34,655 bases of DNA from Virgisporangium aurantiacum (GTDB lineage: Bacteria; Actinomycetota; Actinomycetes; Mycobacteriales; Micromonosporaceae): assembly GCF_016863635.1 (NCBI RefSeq), contig NZ_BOPG01000038.1, positions 1 through 34,655 of the forward strand, in the 5' to 3' direction. A model generated the notes under the pieces. It worked only from the letters and a program-made list of their open reading frames with translations. It ran no database searches and was not told where the DNA came from. Shown in pieces: positions 23,031 through 29,616 of this stretch. Positions within the stretch are counted from its first letter, which is position 1; every line of letters begins with the position of its first letter. The position numbers and the translations under genes were made by a program.

Positions 23031-23422
23031 GCGCGACGCTCCTACAGCGCCGGGGTGGCGGCGGCGCCGCTGCCGCGCGCCGCATCGGACGGGCGCGGCG
23101 ACACTTCCGCATCCGCAAGAACGTGCAGGGCACGGTCGCTCGGCCCCGGCTGGTGGTCACGCGGTCGCTGCGGCACATCGTCGCCCAGCTCGTCGACGAC
23201 GGAAAAGGCCACACGATCGCCTCTGCGTCGACCATGGACGCGTCGCTGCGCGGTGCCGAGGGCACCAAGAGCGACTCGGCCCGCAAGGTCGGCACACTGC
23301 TCGCGGAGCGGGCGAAGGCCGCCGGCATCAGCAAGGTCGTCTTCGACCGTGGAGGCAACCGGTACGCGGGCCGCATCGCGGCTCTCGCCGACGCCGCCCG
23401 CGAAGCCGGGCTCGAGTTCTAG
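23027..23422 (+). CDS. rplR: 50S ribosomal protein L18
   Basis: L18 binds 5S rRNA with L5. It is 131 aa from GTG 23027, overlapping the rplF stop by four bases. The N-terminus is Gly/Ala/Arg-rich (RRGGGGAAAARR), then RARRHFRIRKNVQGTVARPRLVVTRSLRHIVAQLVDD and the C-terminal FDRGGNRYAGRIAALADAAREAGLEF are canonical. Confidence 0.97.
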   Translation: MSATLLQRRGGGGAAAARRIGRARRHFRIRKNVQGTVARPRLVVTRSLRHIVAQLVDDGKGHTIASASTMDASLRGAEGTKSDSARKVGTLLAERAKAAGISKVVFDRGGNRYAGRIAALADAAREAGLEF

Positions 23423-23435
23423 GAAGGAATGTCCA

Positions 23436-24062
23436 ATGCCTGGTCCACAGCGCAGGGGCGGCGGGTCCGGAGGCTCTGAAGGTGGCGGCGGTCGCCGTGA
23501 GGGCGGCGGTCGGCGCGACGGCGGTCGGGGCGGCAGTCCCGCCGAGAAGAGCCCGCACATCGAGCGGGTCGTCTCGATCAACCGTGTCGCCAAGGTAGTC
23601 AAGGGCGGTCGCCGGTTCAGCTTCACCGCGCTCGTCGTGGTGGGCGACGGTGACGGCACCGTCGGCGTCGGCTACGGGAAGGCCAAGGAGGTGCCCGCGG
23701 CCATCGCCAAGGGCGTCGAGGAGGCCAAGAAGCACTTCTTCAAGGTGCCCCGGATCCTCGCCACCATCCCGCACCCCGTGCAGGGTGAAGACGCCGCCGG
23801 CGTCGTGCTCCTGAAGCCCGCCAGCGCCGGTACCGGTGTCATCGCCGGTGGCCCGGTGCGCGCGGTGCTGGAGTGCGCCGGTATCCACGACGTGCTCTCG
23901 AAGAGCCTCGGCTCGTCGAACGCGATCAACATCGTGCACGCCACGGTGGCGGCGCTGAAGATGCTCGAATCGCCGGAAGCCGTGGCCGCGCGCCGTGGCC
24001 TGCCGGTCGAAGACGTGGCGCCGGCCGCGATGCTGGCCGCCCGGGCCGGGGTGAGTAGCTGA
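23436..24062 (+). CDS. rpsE: 30S ribosomal protein S5 with Gly/Arg-rich N-terminus
   Basis: S5 lies at the mRNA entry and contributes to decoding accuracy. The ATG at 23436 has AGGAAGGA seven bases upstream; product 208 aa. Residues about 4-33 are a Gly/Arg-rich extension with GGGRREGGGRRDGG units, not part of the core fold. The core begins HIERVVSINRVAKVVKGGRRFSFTALVVVGD and includes GYGKAKEVPAAIAKGVEEAKK and the GTGVIAGGPVRAVLECAGI loop. The stop overlaps rpmD's ATG by one base (TGATG). Confidence 0.97.
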   Translation: MPGPQRRGGGSGGSEGGGGRREGGGRRDGGRGGSPAEKSPHIERVVSINRVAKVVKGGRRFSFTALVVVGDGDGTVGVGYGKAKEVPAAIAKGVEEAKKHFFKVPRILATIPHPVQGEDAAGVVLLKPASAGTGVIAGGPVRAVLECAGIHDVLSKSLGSSNAINIVHATVAALKMLESPEAVAARRGLPVEDVAPAAMLAARAGVSS

Positions 24063-24244
24063 TGCCCAGACTCAAGGTCACGCAGACGCGGTCCAAGATC
24101 GGTACGAAGCAGAACCAGCGCGAGACGCTGCGTTCGCTCGGGCTGAAGCGGATCAACGACGCGGTGGTCAAGGAGGATCGGCCCGAGATTCGGGGCATGA
24201 TCCGTACCGTGACCCACCTGGTGCGCGTCGAGGAGGTGGAGTAA
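24062..24244 (+). CDS. rpmD: 50S ribosomal protein L30
   Basis: L30 is a small large-subunit protein found in many but not all bacteria. It is 60 aa. MPRLKVTQTRSKIGTKQNQRETLRSLGLKRINDAVVKED matches the family, with the end GMIRTVTHLVRVEEVE. The start shares one base with the rpsE stop, and rplO begins two bases after its stop. Confidence 0.97.
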   Translation: MPRLKVTQTRSKIGTKQNQRETLRSLGLKRINDAVVKEDRPEIRGMIRTVTHLVRVEEVE

Positions 24245-24246
24245 CG

Positions 24247-24708
24247 ATGGTGATCAAGATCCATCACCTGCGCCCGGCGCCCGGCGCCAAGACCGAGAAG
24301 ATGCGGGTCGGGCGCGGTGAGGGCTCCAAGGGCAAGTCGGCCGGTCGCGGTACCAAGGGCTCCAAGGCCCGGAAGAACGTGCCGGCCTGGTTCGAGGGTG
24401 GCTCGATCCCGATCCACATGCGGCTGCCCAAGATGAAGGGCTTCCGCAACCACTTCCGGGTTGAGTTCCAGGTGATCAACCTGGACCGTCTCGCGAAGCT
24501 CTACCCGGAGGGTGGCTCGGTGACCGCCGACGACCTGCGGGAGAGCGGCGCGGTCCGGAAGGGCCAGCCGGTCAAGGTGCTCGGCACCGGTGACCTGGGT
24601 GGCGTCAAGCTCGACGTGACCGCCGATGCCTTCTCCGGGTCGGCGCGCGAGAAGATTACCGCTGCTGGCGGTACGGTTCGGGTCGCTGGCGAGGAGCCCG
24701 CTTCCTGA
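24247..24708 (+). CDS. rplO: 50S ribosomal protein L15
   Basis: L15 is a late assembly protein inside the large subunit. It is 153 aa. MVIKIHHLRPAPGAKTEKMRVGRGEGSKGKSAGRGTKGSKAR is the basic, Gly-rich N-terminal extension of the family; GGSIPIHMRLPKMKGFRN is canonical. GGAGGTGGAGTAACG supplies the ribosome binding site. A strong hairpin at 24725-24765 follows, so this is probably the 3' end of the main spc transcript. Confidence 0.98.
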   Translation: MVIKIHHLRPAPGAKTEKMRVGRGEGSKGKSAGRGTKGSKARKNVPAWFEGGSIPIHMRLPKMKGFRNHFRVEFQVINLDRLAKLYPEGGSVTADDLRESGAVRKGQPVKVLGTGDLGGVKLDVTADAFSGSAREKITAAGGTVRVAGEEPAS

Positions 24709-24724
24709 ATCGACAGGCGTCGGT

Positions 24725-24765
24725 GTGGCGTCCATCATCGGCTACCGCCGACGGATGGACGCCAC
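24725..24765 (+). terminator. spc operon terminator after rplO
   Basis: A 12-bp perfect stem GTGGCGTCCATC (24725-24736) with GATGGACGCCAC (24754-24765), topped by TCGGC/GCCGA (24738-24742 with 24747-24751) and a TACC loop. It begins 16 bases after the rplO stop. No T-run follows. Its position just before the secY promoter makes termination the most likely role. Confidence 0.7.
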
Positions 24766-24773
24766 GTGGCTAC

Positions 24774-24800
24774 TTGATACCCCGAGCGTCCTGTTAGAGT
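24774..24800 (+). promoter_or_regulatory. secY-adk-map promoter
   Basis: TTGATA (24774-24779) and TAGAGT (24795-24800) are 15 bases apart; using the overlapping CTTGAT the spacer is 16. It starts nine bases after the rplO hairpin. The predicted transcript would start near 24807, giving a leader of about 90 nt. Confidence 0.5.
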
Positions 24801-24802
24801 CC

Positions 24803-24830
24803 GTTCGCAGTGTGTTTTTTGCGAACACAC
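24803..24830 (+). promoter_or_regulatory. overlapping alternative hairpins in secY leader
   Basis: GTTCGC (24803-24808) can pair with GCGAAC (24821-24826), and GTGTGTT (24810-24816) with AACACAC (24824-24830). The right arms share three bases, so the two stems compete unless a pseudoknot forms. A six-T run (24815-24820) lies between them. Confidence 0.4.
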
Positions 24831-24901
24831 GCCCAGTTACTCAGACCGGTCGGTGCTGGATCCCGCCAATGTAGGCGGCCGCCGCGCGCAGGAGGATGAA
24901 G

Positions 24902-26236
24902 TTGCTATCCGCCTTTTTCAGTGCGTTCAAGACGCCTGACCTGCGCAAGAAGATCATCTTCACGTTAGCGATGATCGCCATCTACCGGCTGGGCGCCACG
25001 CTGCCCAGCCCTGGCGTCTCGTACGGCAACGTGCAGAAGTGTCTTGACCAGGTGCAAGAAAACGGCTCGAGCGACGTCTTGACGCTGTTGAACCTGTTCT
25101 CCGGCGGCGCGCTGCTCCAGCTGTCGGTGTTCGCGCTGGGCATCATGCCCTACATCACCGCCAGCATCATCCTTCAGCTGCTCACCGTGGTGATTCCGCG
25201 GCTTGAGTCGCTGAAGAAGGAGGGCCAGTCCGGCCAGGCGAAGATCACCCAGTACACGCGGTACCTGACGCTCGGCCTGGCCGTGCTGCAGGCGTCGGCG
25301 TTCGTCGCCCTGGCCCGCTCGGGCCAGCTCTTCAACAACCAGTGCCAGGACCTGCCGATCATCCCGGAAGACACCGGGCTGAGCATCTGGCTCACCGTCA
25401 GCATCATCGTCATCACGATGACCGCCGGTACCGGTGTCATCATGTGGCTCGGCGAGATGGTCACCGACCGCGGCGTCGGCAACGGCATGTCGGTGCTGAT
25501 CTTCTCCTCGATCGCCGCCCGGCTGCCCTACGAGGGCTACCAGATCTACCAGAGCAACAAGACCGGGTTCTTCGTCGCGCTCGGCATCGGCGTCACGGTG
25601 ATCACCGCGGTGGTCTTCATCGAGCAGGCCCAGCGGCGCGTGCCCGTGCAGTACGCGAAGCGCATGATCGGCCGGCGGATGTACGGCGGCACCTCCACCT
25701 ACATCCCGCTGAAGGTCAACCAGGCCGGTGTCATCCCGGTCATCTTCGCCTCGTCGCTGCTGTACCTGCCGCAGCTCGCCGTGCAGCTCGCCGGCGAGAA
25801 CAGCACCAACGCGGTGGTCGTGTTCATCCAGCGGTACCTGGTCGACCAGAGCAACCCGGTGCACATCGTCACGTACTTCCTGATGATCGTGTTCTTCACG
25901 TACTTCTACGTCGGCATCACGTTCAACCCGACCGAGGTCGCCGACAACATGCGTAAGTACGGCGGGTTCGTGCACGGCATCCGGCCGGGCAAGCCCACGG
26001 CCGAGTACCTCGACTTCATCCTCAGCCGGATCACCCTTCCCGGCGCGCTGTACCTCGGCATCATCTCGGTCCTGCCCAACCTGTTCATCGGTCTGATCGG
26101 CGGCAACAACGCACTGCAGAACTTCCCGTTCGGCGGTACGGCTGTTCTGATCATGGTCGGTGTGGGTCTGGAAACGGTGAAGCAGATCGAGAGCCAGCTC
26201 ATGCAGCGCAACTACGAAGGGTTCCTGCGCAAGTGA
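24902..26236 (+). CDS. secY: protein translocase subunit SecY
   Basis: SecY forms the membrane channel for protein export and insertion. The TTG at 24902 (MLSAFFSAFKTPDLRKKI, 444 aa) is preferred to the ATG at 24896, because AGGAGG (24890-24895) touches that ATG with no spacing but is six bases from the TTG, and ML-AF-FKTPDLRKK is the usual actinobacterial N-terminus. Ten membrane helices are expected. Family motifs include LLNLFSGGALLQLSVFALGIMPYITASIILQLL, the QYTRYLTLGLAVLQA region and the C-terminal LIMVGVGLETVKQIESQLMQRNYEGFLRK. It has its own promoter and is followed by adk and map. Confidence 0.97.
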   Translation: MLSAFFSAFKTPDLRKKIIFTLAMIAIYRLGATLPSPGVSYGNVQKCLDQVQENGSSDVLTLLNLFSGGALLQLSVFALGIMPYITASIILQLLTVVIPRLESLKKEGQSGQAKITQYTRYLTLGLAVLQASAFVALARSGQLFNNQCQDLPIIPEDTGLSIWLTVSIIVITMTAGTGVIMWLGEMVTDRGVGNGMSVLIFSSIAARLPYEGYQIYQSNKTGFFVALGIGVTVITAVVFIEQAQRRVPVQYAKRMIGRRMYGGTSTYIPLKVNQAGVIPVIFASSLLYLPQLAVQLAGENSTNAVVVFIQRYLVDQSNPVHIVTYFLMIVFFTYFYVGITFNPTEVADNMRKYGGFVHGIRPGKPTAEYLDFILSRITLPGALYLGIISVLPNLFIGLIGGNNALQNFPFGGTAVLIMVGVGLETVKQIESQLMQRNYEGFLRK

Positions 26237-26249
26237 CGATCTTTGTAGG

Positions 26250-26267
26250 GCGCCCCGAGGGGGGCGC
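26250..26267 (+). promoter_or_regulatory. hairpin covering the adk ribosome binding site
   Basis: GCGCCCC (26250-26256) pairs with GGGGCGC (26261-26267) around GAGG. The stem ends directly against the adk ATG at 26268. The only Shine-Dalgarno-like sequence, GAGGGGGG (26257-26264), lies in the loop and right arm, so it would be largely masked when folded. Confidence 0.5.
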
Positions 26268-26921
26268 ATGAGGCTAGTCCTGGTCGGGCCGCCAGGGGCG
26301 GGCAAGGGCACACAGGCGGAGTTCATTGCCGCCCACCTCGCGGTGCCCAAGATTTCGACCGGAGACATCTTCCGGGCCAACGTCGCCCAGGGCACGCCCC
26401 TGGGCGTCGAGGCCAAGCGTTACATGGACGCGGGTCAGCTCGTTCCCGACGAGGTGACCATCAACATGGTGGCCGACCGGCTCGCCGAGCCCGACGCCAC
26501 CGACGGGTTCCTGCTCGACGGGTTTCCGCGCACCGTGCCGCAGGCGATCGCGCTCGACAAGATGCTCATCGAGTTGAGCTCGGGTCTCGACGTCGTTCTC
26601 GAACTCGTGGTCGAGAACGAGGAGGTCGTGCGCCGGCTGTCCGGCCGGCGCACCTGCCGGGGCTGCGGCAAGATCTGGCACGTCGAGTTCGACGCACCGC
26701 AGCGCGAGGGGTTCTGCGACCGGTGCGGCTCCGAGCTGTTCCAGCGAGACGACGACAAGCCGGAGACGATCGCCGCCCGGCTCGAGGTCTACGCGCGCGA
26801 CACCGCTCCGCTCGTGGACTACTACGGCGCCCGCGGGGTGCTGGTGGGCATCGACGCTACCGGGCCGGTGGAGGACATCACGGTCCGGGCGATCGACGCC
26901 CTGCAGTCCTACGGCGGCTAG
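26268..26921 (+). CDS. adk: adenylate kinase, zinc-type lid
   Basis: Adenylate kinase interconverts ATP plus AMP with two ADP in the cytoplasm. It is 217 aa, the long-lid form. The P-loop GPPGAGKGTQ is at 8-17, the AMP-binding region includes STGDIFR (30-36) and DGFPRT (84-89). The lid (about 122-160) carries Cys130, Cys133, Cys150 and Cys153 (RTCRGCGK and GFCDRCG), a structural zinc site. The usual long-form sequence RRDDDKPETI is kept as QRDDDKPETI. It sits in the secY-adk-map order typical of actinobacteria. The ribosome binding site is inside a hairpin. Confidence 0.97.
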   Translation: MRLVLVGPPGAGKGTQAEFIAAHLAVPKISTGDIFRANVAQGTPLGVEAKRYMDAGQLVPDEVTINMVADRLAEPDATDGFLLDGFPRTVPQAIALDKMLIELSSGLDVVLELVVENEEVVRRLSGRRTCRGCGKIWHVEFDAPQREGFCDRCGSELFQRDDDKPETIAARLEVYARDTAPLVDYYGARGVLVGIDATGPVEDITVRAIDALQSYGG

Positions 26922-26922
26922 C

Positions 26923-27795
26923 GTGCCCCGCTCCCACCCGCGGATCGAGATCAAGACCCCCGAGCAGATCGCGCTGATGCGCGGTGCCGGGTTGGTCGTC
27001 GCGAAGGCCCTGGCCACGATGCGGGCGGCGGTGGCGCCGGGCGTCAGTACGGCCGAACTCGACGCGATCGCACACGACGTGATCCGCTCCGCCGGCGCGG
27101 TGCCGTCGTTCCTCGGTTACCAGGGCTATCCGGCCACCATCTGCTCGTCGGTGAACGAACAGATCGTGCACGCGATCCCGTCGCCGCGTCAGGTGCTGCG
27201 CGAGGGCGACCTGATCTCCATCGACTGCGGCGCGATCCTCGACGGCTGGCACGGCGACGCCGCGATCTCGGTGATCGTCGGTTCCGGAACCGGCTCAGAA
27301 TCCGGCACTGCGCCGAAGCCCGAGCTCACCAAGCTGATCAACGCGGCCGAGGAAGCGCTGTGGGCCGGCATCACCACCGCGGCCAAGGCGATGCGGAGCG
27401 GCGGCGGCCGGCTCGGCGACATCTCCGCGGCGATCGAGAAGTCGAGCCGGCAGACGAAGCGGTACGGCATCGTGCGCGGCTACGGCGGGCACGGCATCGG
27501 CACCGAGATGCACATGGAGCCGTTCGTCCTCAACTACGGCCGGCCCGGCCGGGGGCCGCACCTGGTGCCGGGCATGTGCCTGGCGATCGAGCCGATGCTG
27601 ACGCTGGGCAGTCCGCGCACGCTCGAACTGGCCGACGAGTGGACGGTGGTCACCGCCGACCGGTCGGTGGCGGCGCACGTGGAGCACACCGTCGGACTGT
27701 TCGACGACGGCGTATGGGTGCTCACCGCCGACGACGGCGGAGCCGCCCGGCTCGGCGAGCTGCTGACCGCTGCGGCGGGATCCCGCGTGGTGTAG
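26923..27795 (+). CDS. map: methionine aminopeptidase, type I
   Basis: It removes the initiator methionine from new proteins. The product is 290 aa from GTG 26923, two bases after the adk stop, with only a weak ribosome binding site, so coupling to adk is likely. The five metal ligands are visible: Asp101 (SIDCGAI), Asp112 (WHGDAAIS), His190 (GGHGIGTEMH), Glu223 (AIEPMLT) and Glu254 (VEHTVGL). His83 in EQIVHAIP is the usual substrate-binding residue. The acidic, disordered loop SGTGSESGTAPKPE (121-134) is a small insertion. Confidence 0.97.
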   Translation: MPRSHPRIEIKTPEQIALMRGAGLVVAKALATMRAAVAPGVSTAELDAIAHDVIRSAGAVPSFLGYQGYPATICSSVNEQIVHAIPSPRQVLREGDLISIDCGAILDGWHGDAAISVIVGSGTGSESGTAPKPELTKLINAAEEALWAGITTAAKAMRSGGGRLGDISAAIEKSSRQTKRYGIVRGYGGHGIGTEMHMEPFVLNYGRPGRGPHLVPGMCLAIEPMLTLGSPRTLELADEWTVVTADRSVAAHVEHTVGLFDDGVWVLTADDGGAARLGELLTAAAGSRVV

Positions 27796-27796
27796 A

Positions 27797-27830
27797 CACC
27801 CGTAGGTGGACCTCCGGAGGCACCCGGGTG
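27797..27830 (+). terminator. terminator after map
   Basis: CACCCG (27797-27802) pairs with CGGGTG (27825-27830); inside, GTG/CAC and the palindrome CCTCCGGAGG (27811-27820) extend the stem with small internal loops. It begins directly after the map stop. Confidence 0.5.
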
Positions 27831-27877
27831 CGGCGGTCGGCAACAATGTAATCCGCGCGAGGTATGGGGAGGGCGCG

Positions 27878-27907
27878 GTGACGGATCGGGCGGTACAGCA
27901 TGAGTAG
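27878..27907 (+). other. 9-codon upstream ORF overlapping the DUF1707 gene start
   Basis: GTG at 27878 is preceded by GGAGG (27868-27872) at five bases and reads VTDRAVQHE before TAG at 27905-27907. It overlaps the ATG at 27900 in another frame. The downstream gene has no comparable ribosome binding site, so it may be translated by coupling. Confidence 0.35.
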
Positions 27908-28367
27908 CCGGCGAGACCATCTGCGGGCTGCCGACGTCGACCGCACCTACGTGGCCGACATCCTGAAGAAAGCCTGCGACGAGGGCCGGCTGTCGTTGCA
28001 CGAGTACGACGAGCGGCTCCAGAAGACCTACACCGCACGCACCTACGGCGACCTCGACAAGATCATCCTCGACCTGCCCCGCCCGTCCCGCCGCACCGGC
28101 ATGCAGCCCTACCGCAGCACGCCGCCGGTCTCCGGCGCCGGCTGGGCGCCGCTCCAGCAACAGCAGCAACAGAAGGACAGCGCCGACTGGATGCGCCGGC
28201 TGTGGATGGCCTGGACGATCGCGGTCTCGGTGAACGTCGTGGTCTGGCTGCTGGTGTGCCTGTCGACCGCCGACCTCATCTATCCGTGGCCGATCTGGGT
28301 CGCCGGGCCGTGGGGCGCCGTCCTGCTCGTCACCACGCTGATGGGGCGTCCCAAGCGGGAGCAGTAA
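27900..28367 (+). CDS. DUF1707 domain protein with two membrane helices
   Basis: A 155-aa protein. Residues about 6-55 (LRAADVDRTYVADILKKACDEGRLSLHEYDERLQKTY then ARTYGDLDKIILDLP) are a clear DUF1707 domain, which is common in actinobacteria and of unknown function. A Pro/Gln-rich linker follows (LQQQQQQKDSADWMRR), then a hydrophobic hairpin (WTIAVSVNVVVWLLVCLSTADLIYPW and VAGPWGAVLLVTTLMG) resembling a 2TM domain. An in-frame TGA at 27879 rules out a longer start. Predicted to sit in the cell membrane with the DUF1707 domain inside. Its neighbours are housekeeping operons and give no hint of role. Confidence 0.85.
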   Translation: MSSRRDHLRAADVDRTYVADILKKACDEGRLSLHEYDERLQKTYTARTYGDLDKIILDLPRPSRRTGMQPYRSTPPVSGAGWAPLQQQQQQKDSADWMRRLWMAWTIAVSVNVVVWLLVCLSTADLIYPWPIWVAGPWGAVLLVTTLMGRPKREQ

Positions 28368-28375
28368 GGGCCAGT

Positions 28376-28405
28376 TTGGAGTTCTCGCTTACCGCCGCGT
28401 ACACT
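28376..28405 (+). promoter_or_regulatory. infA promoter
   Basis: TTGGAG (28376-28381), an 18-base spacer and TACACT (28400-28405). Transcription would start near 28412, giving an infA leader of about 140 nt rich in secondary structure. Confidence 0.6.
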
Positions 28406-28437
28406 CGTCAATCGGCGCACAGCGTCTGCTCCGTCAT

Positions 28438-28521
28438 GCCTGTCCGGCGCTTCGGCAGGCTCGGAGACCGCGGCTGGCGCGGGTGGCCCTCTACCACCCG
28501 TGATTGACCTGTGAGCCTGCC
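28438..28521 (+). promoter_or_regulatory. infA leader with mutually exclusive stems
   Basis: Structure A: GCCTG-T-CCG (28438-28446) pairs with CGGCAGGC (28453-28460). Structure B: GGCAGGCTC (28454-28462) pairs with GAGCCTGCC (28513-28521), enclosing a third stem CGGGTGG (28480-28486) with CCACCCG (28494-28500). A and B share 28454-28460, so only one can form at a time. B ends 24 bases before the infA ribosome binding site. Confidence 0.45.
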
Positions 28522-28551
28522 ACACCGATCCAACGTCAGGTAGCGGAGGAT

Positions 28552-28773
28552 ATGCCGAAGAAAGACGGAGCCATCGAGATGGAGGGCCGGGTCATCGAGC
28601 CGCTCCCGAACGCCATGTTCCGGGTCGAGCTTCAAAATGGCCACAAGGTTCTGGCTCACATCAGCGGCAAGATGCGGCAGCACTACATCCGCATCCTGCC
28701 CGAGGACAGGGTCGTAGTGGAGTTGTCCCCGTACGACCTCACCCGCGGGCGCATCGTCTACCGCTACAAATGA
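28552..28773 (+). CDS. infA: translation initiation factor IF-1
   Basis: IF-1 occupies the A site of the small subunit during initiation. It is 73 aa, exact actinobacterial length (MPKKDGAIEMEGRVIEPLPNAMFRVEL). HKVLAHISGKMRQHYIRILPEDRVVVELSPYDLTRGRI is the S1/OB fold core. GGAGG at 28545-28549 is only two bases from the ATG, unusually close, but no later start is plausible. It heads the infA-rpmJ-rpsM-rpsK-rpsD-rpoA-rplQ cluster. Confidence 0.98.
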   Translation: MPKKDGAIEMEGRVIEPLPNAMFRVELQNGHKVLAHISGKMRQHYIRILPEDRVVVELSPYDLTRGRIVYRYK

Positions 28774-28907
28774 CATCGGATCGCTACTGGCGGTCAACGC
28801 GCACTAAGACAACTCAGGAATTTCCTCGCTCGGGCTCGGGTGCGTCCGCCGCATAGCGGTGGTGGCGTCCGGGCGCACTGGCGCGGACGGGAGAGTAAGG
28901 CAGAACC

Positions 28908-29021
28908 GTGAAGGTCAAGCCGAGCGTCAAGAAGATCTGCAACAAGTGCCGGGTCATCCGCCGGCACGGCCGGGTCATGATCATCTGCAGCGACCCGCGC
29001 CACAAGCAGCGCCAGGGCTAG
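28908..29021 (+). CDS. rpmJ: 50S ribosomal protein L36, zinc type
   Basis: L36 is the smallest large-subunit protein. It is 37 aa from GTG 28908 (MKVKPSVKKICNKCRVIRR; TAAGGCAG upstream). Cys11, Cys14, Cys27 and His32 form the zinc ribbon (KICNKC, IICSDPRH). This is the zinc-containing primary form. It lies 134 bp after infA and 181 bp before rpsM. Confidence 0.97.
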   Translation: MKVKPSVKKICNKCRVIRRHGRVMIICSDPRHKQRQG

Positions 29022-29034
29022 GCGAAAACAGCCG

Positions 29035-29134
29035 ACGGGCGCTCACGGGCGTCCCATAACTAAAGCCCGTTCCAGCCACGGGCGGCGCCGTCCACGACGG
29101 CAGTGCGTGGTTGACCCCCGGTCGGAGGCCGGGG
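29035..29134 (+). promoter_or_regulatory. structured leader upstream of rpsM
   Basis: GCCCGT (29065-29070) can pair with any of three ACGGGC copies (29035-29040, 29045-29050, 29078-29083). A further hairpin CCCCGG/CCGGGG (29116-29121 with 29129-29134) follows. TTGACC at 29111-29116 is -35-like but has no -10 at a suitable distance. Confidence 0.35.
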
Positions 29135-29202
29135 CCCGATGAGGGTAATCGGGGCGGATCGGGCGCAGACCTCCGCGCAACACGACAGGAGTACGCCCAC
29201 CG

Positions 29203-29583
29203 ATGGCTCGTATTGTCGGCGTAGACCTCCCCCGCGAGAAGCGGGTGGAGATCGCGCTCACGTACATCTTCGGAATTGGTCGCACCCGCGCGATCGAGAC
29301 GCTCGCCGCCACCGGCATCAGCCCGGACAAGCGCGCCCGCGATCTCACCGATGAAGAGGTCGTGGCCATTCGTGACCACATCGAGGCCAACTACAAGGTC
29401 GAAGGTGACCTCCGTCGCGAGGTGACCGCCGACATCCGGCGCAAGGTCGAGATCGGCTGCTACGCCGGTATCCGCCACCGCCGTGGCCTGCCCGTGCGCG
29501 GGCAGCGCACCCGCACGAACGCGCGCACCCGCAAGGGTCCCAAGCGCACGGTCGCCGGCAAGAAGAAGCCCGGTAAGAAGTAA
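29203..29583 (+). CDS. rpsM: 30S ribosomal protein S13
   Basis: S13 forms bridges from the 30S head to the large subunit and contacts P-site tRNA. It is 126 aa (MARIVGVDLPREKRVEIALTYIFGIGRTRA). The C-terminal GLPVRGQRTRTNARTRKGPKRTVAGKKKPGKK is the basic tail. ACAGGAG lies 11 bases upstream. It is the first gene of the alpha block. Confidence 0.98.
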   Translation: MARIVGVDLPREKRVEIALTYIFGIGRTRAIETLAATGISPDKRARDLTDEEVVAIRDHIEANYKVEGDLRREVTADIRRKVEIGCYAGIRHRRGLPVRGQRTRTNARTRKGPKRTVAGKKKPGKK

Positions 29584-29616
29584 CCAGCCGCAAAATTTTC
29601 AGGAGCGCATTCACTT

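Noticed and set aside
29111..29116. TTGACC before rpsM as a promoter
   Set aside because: No -10 sequence at 15-19 bases; it lies inside a stable hairpin region.
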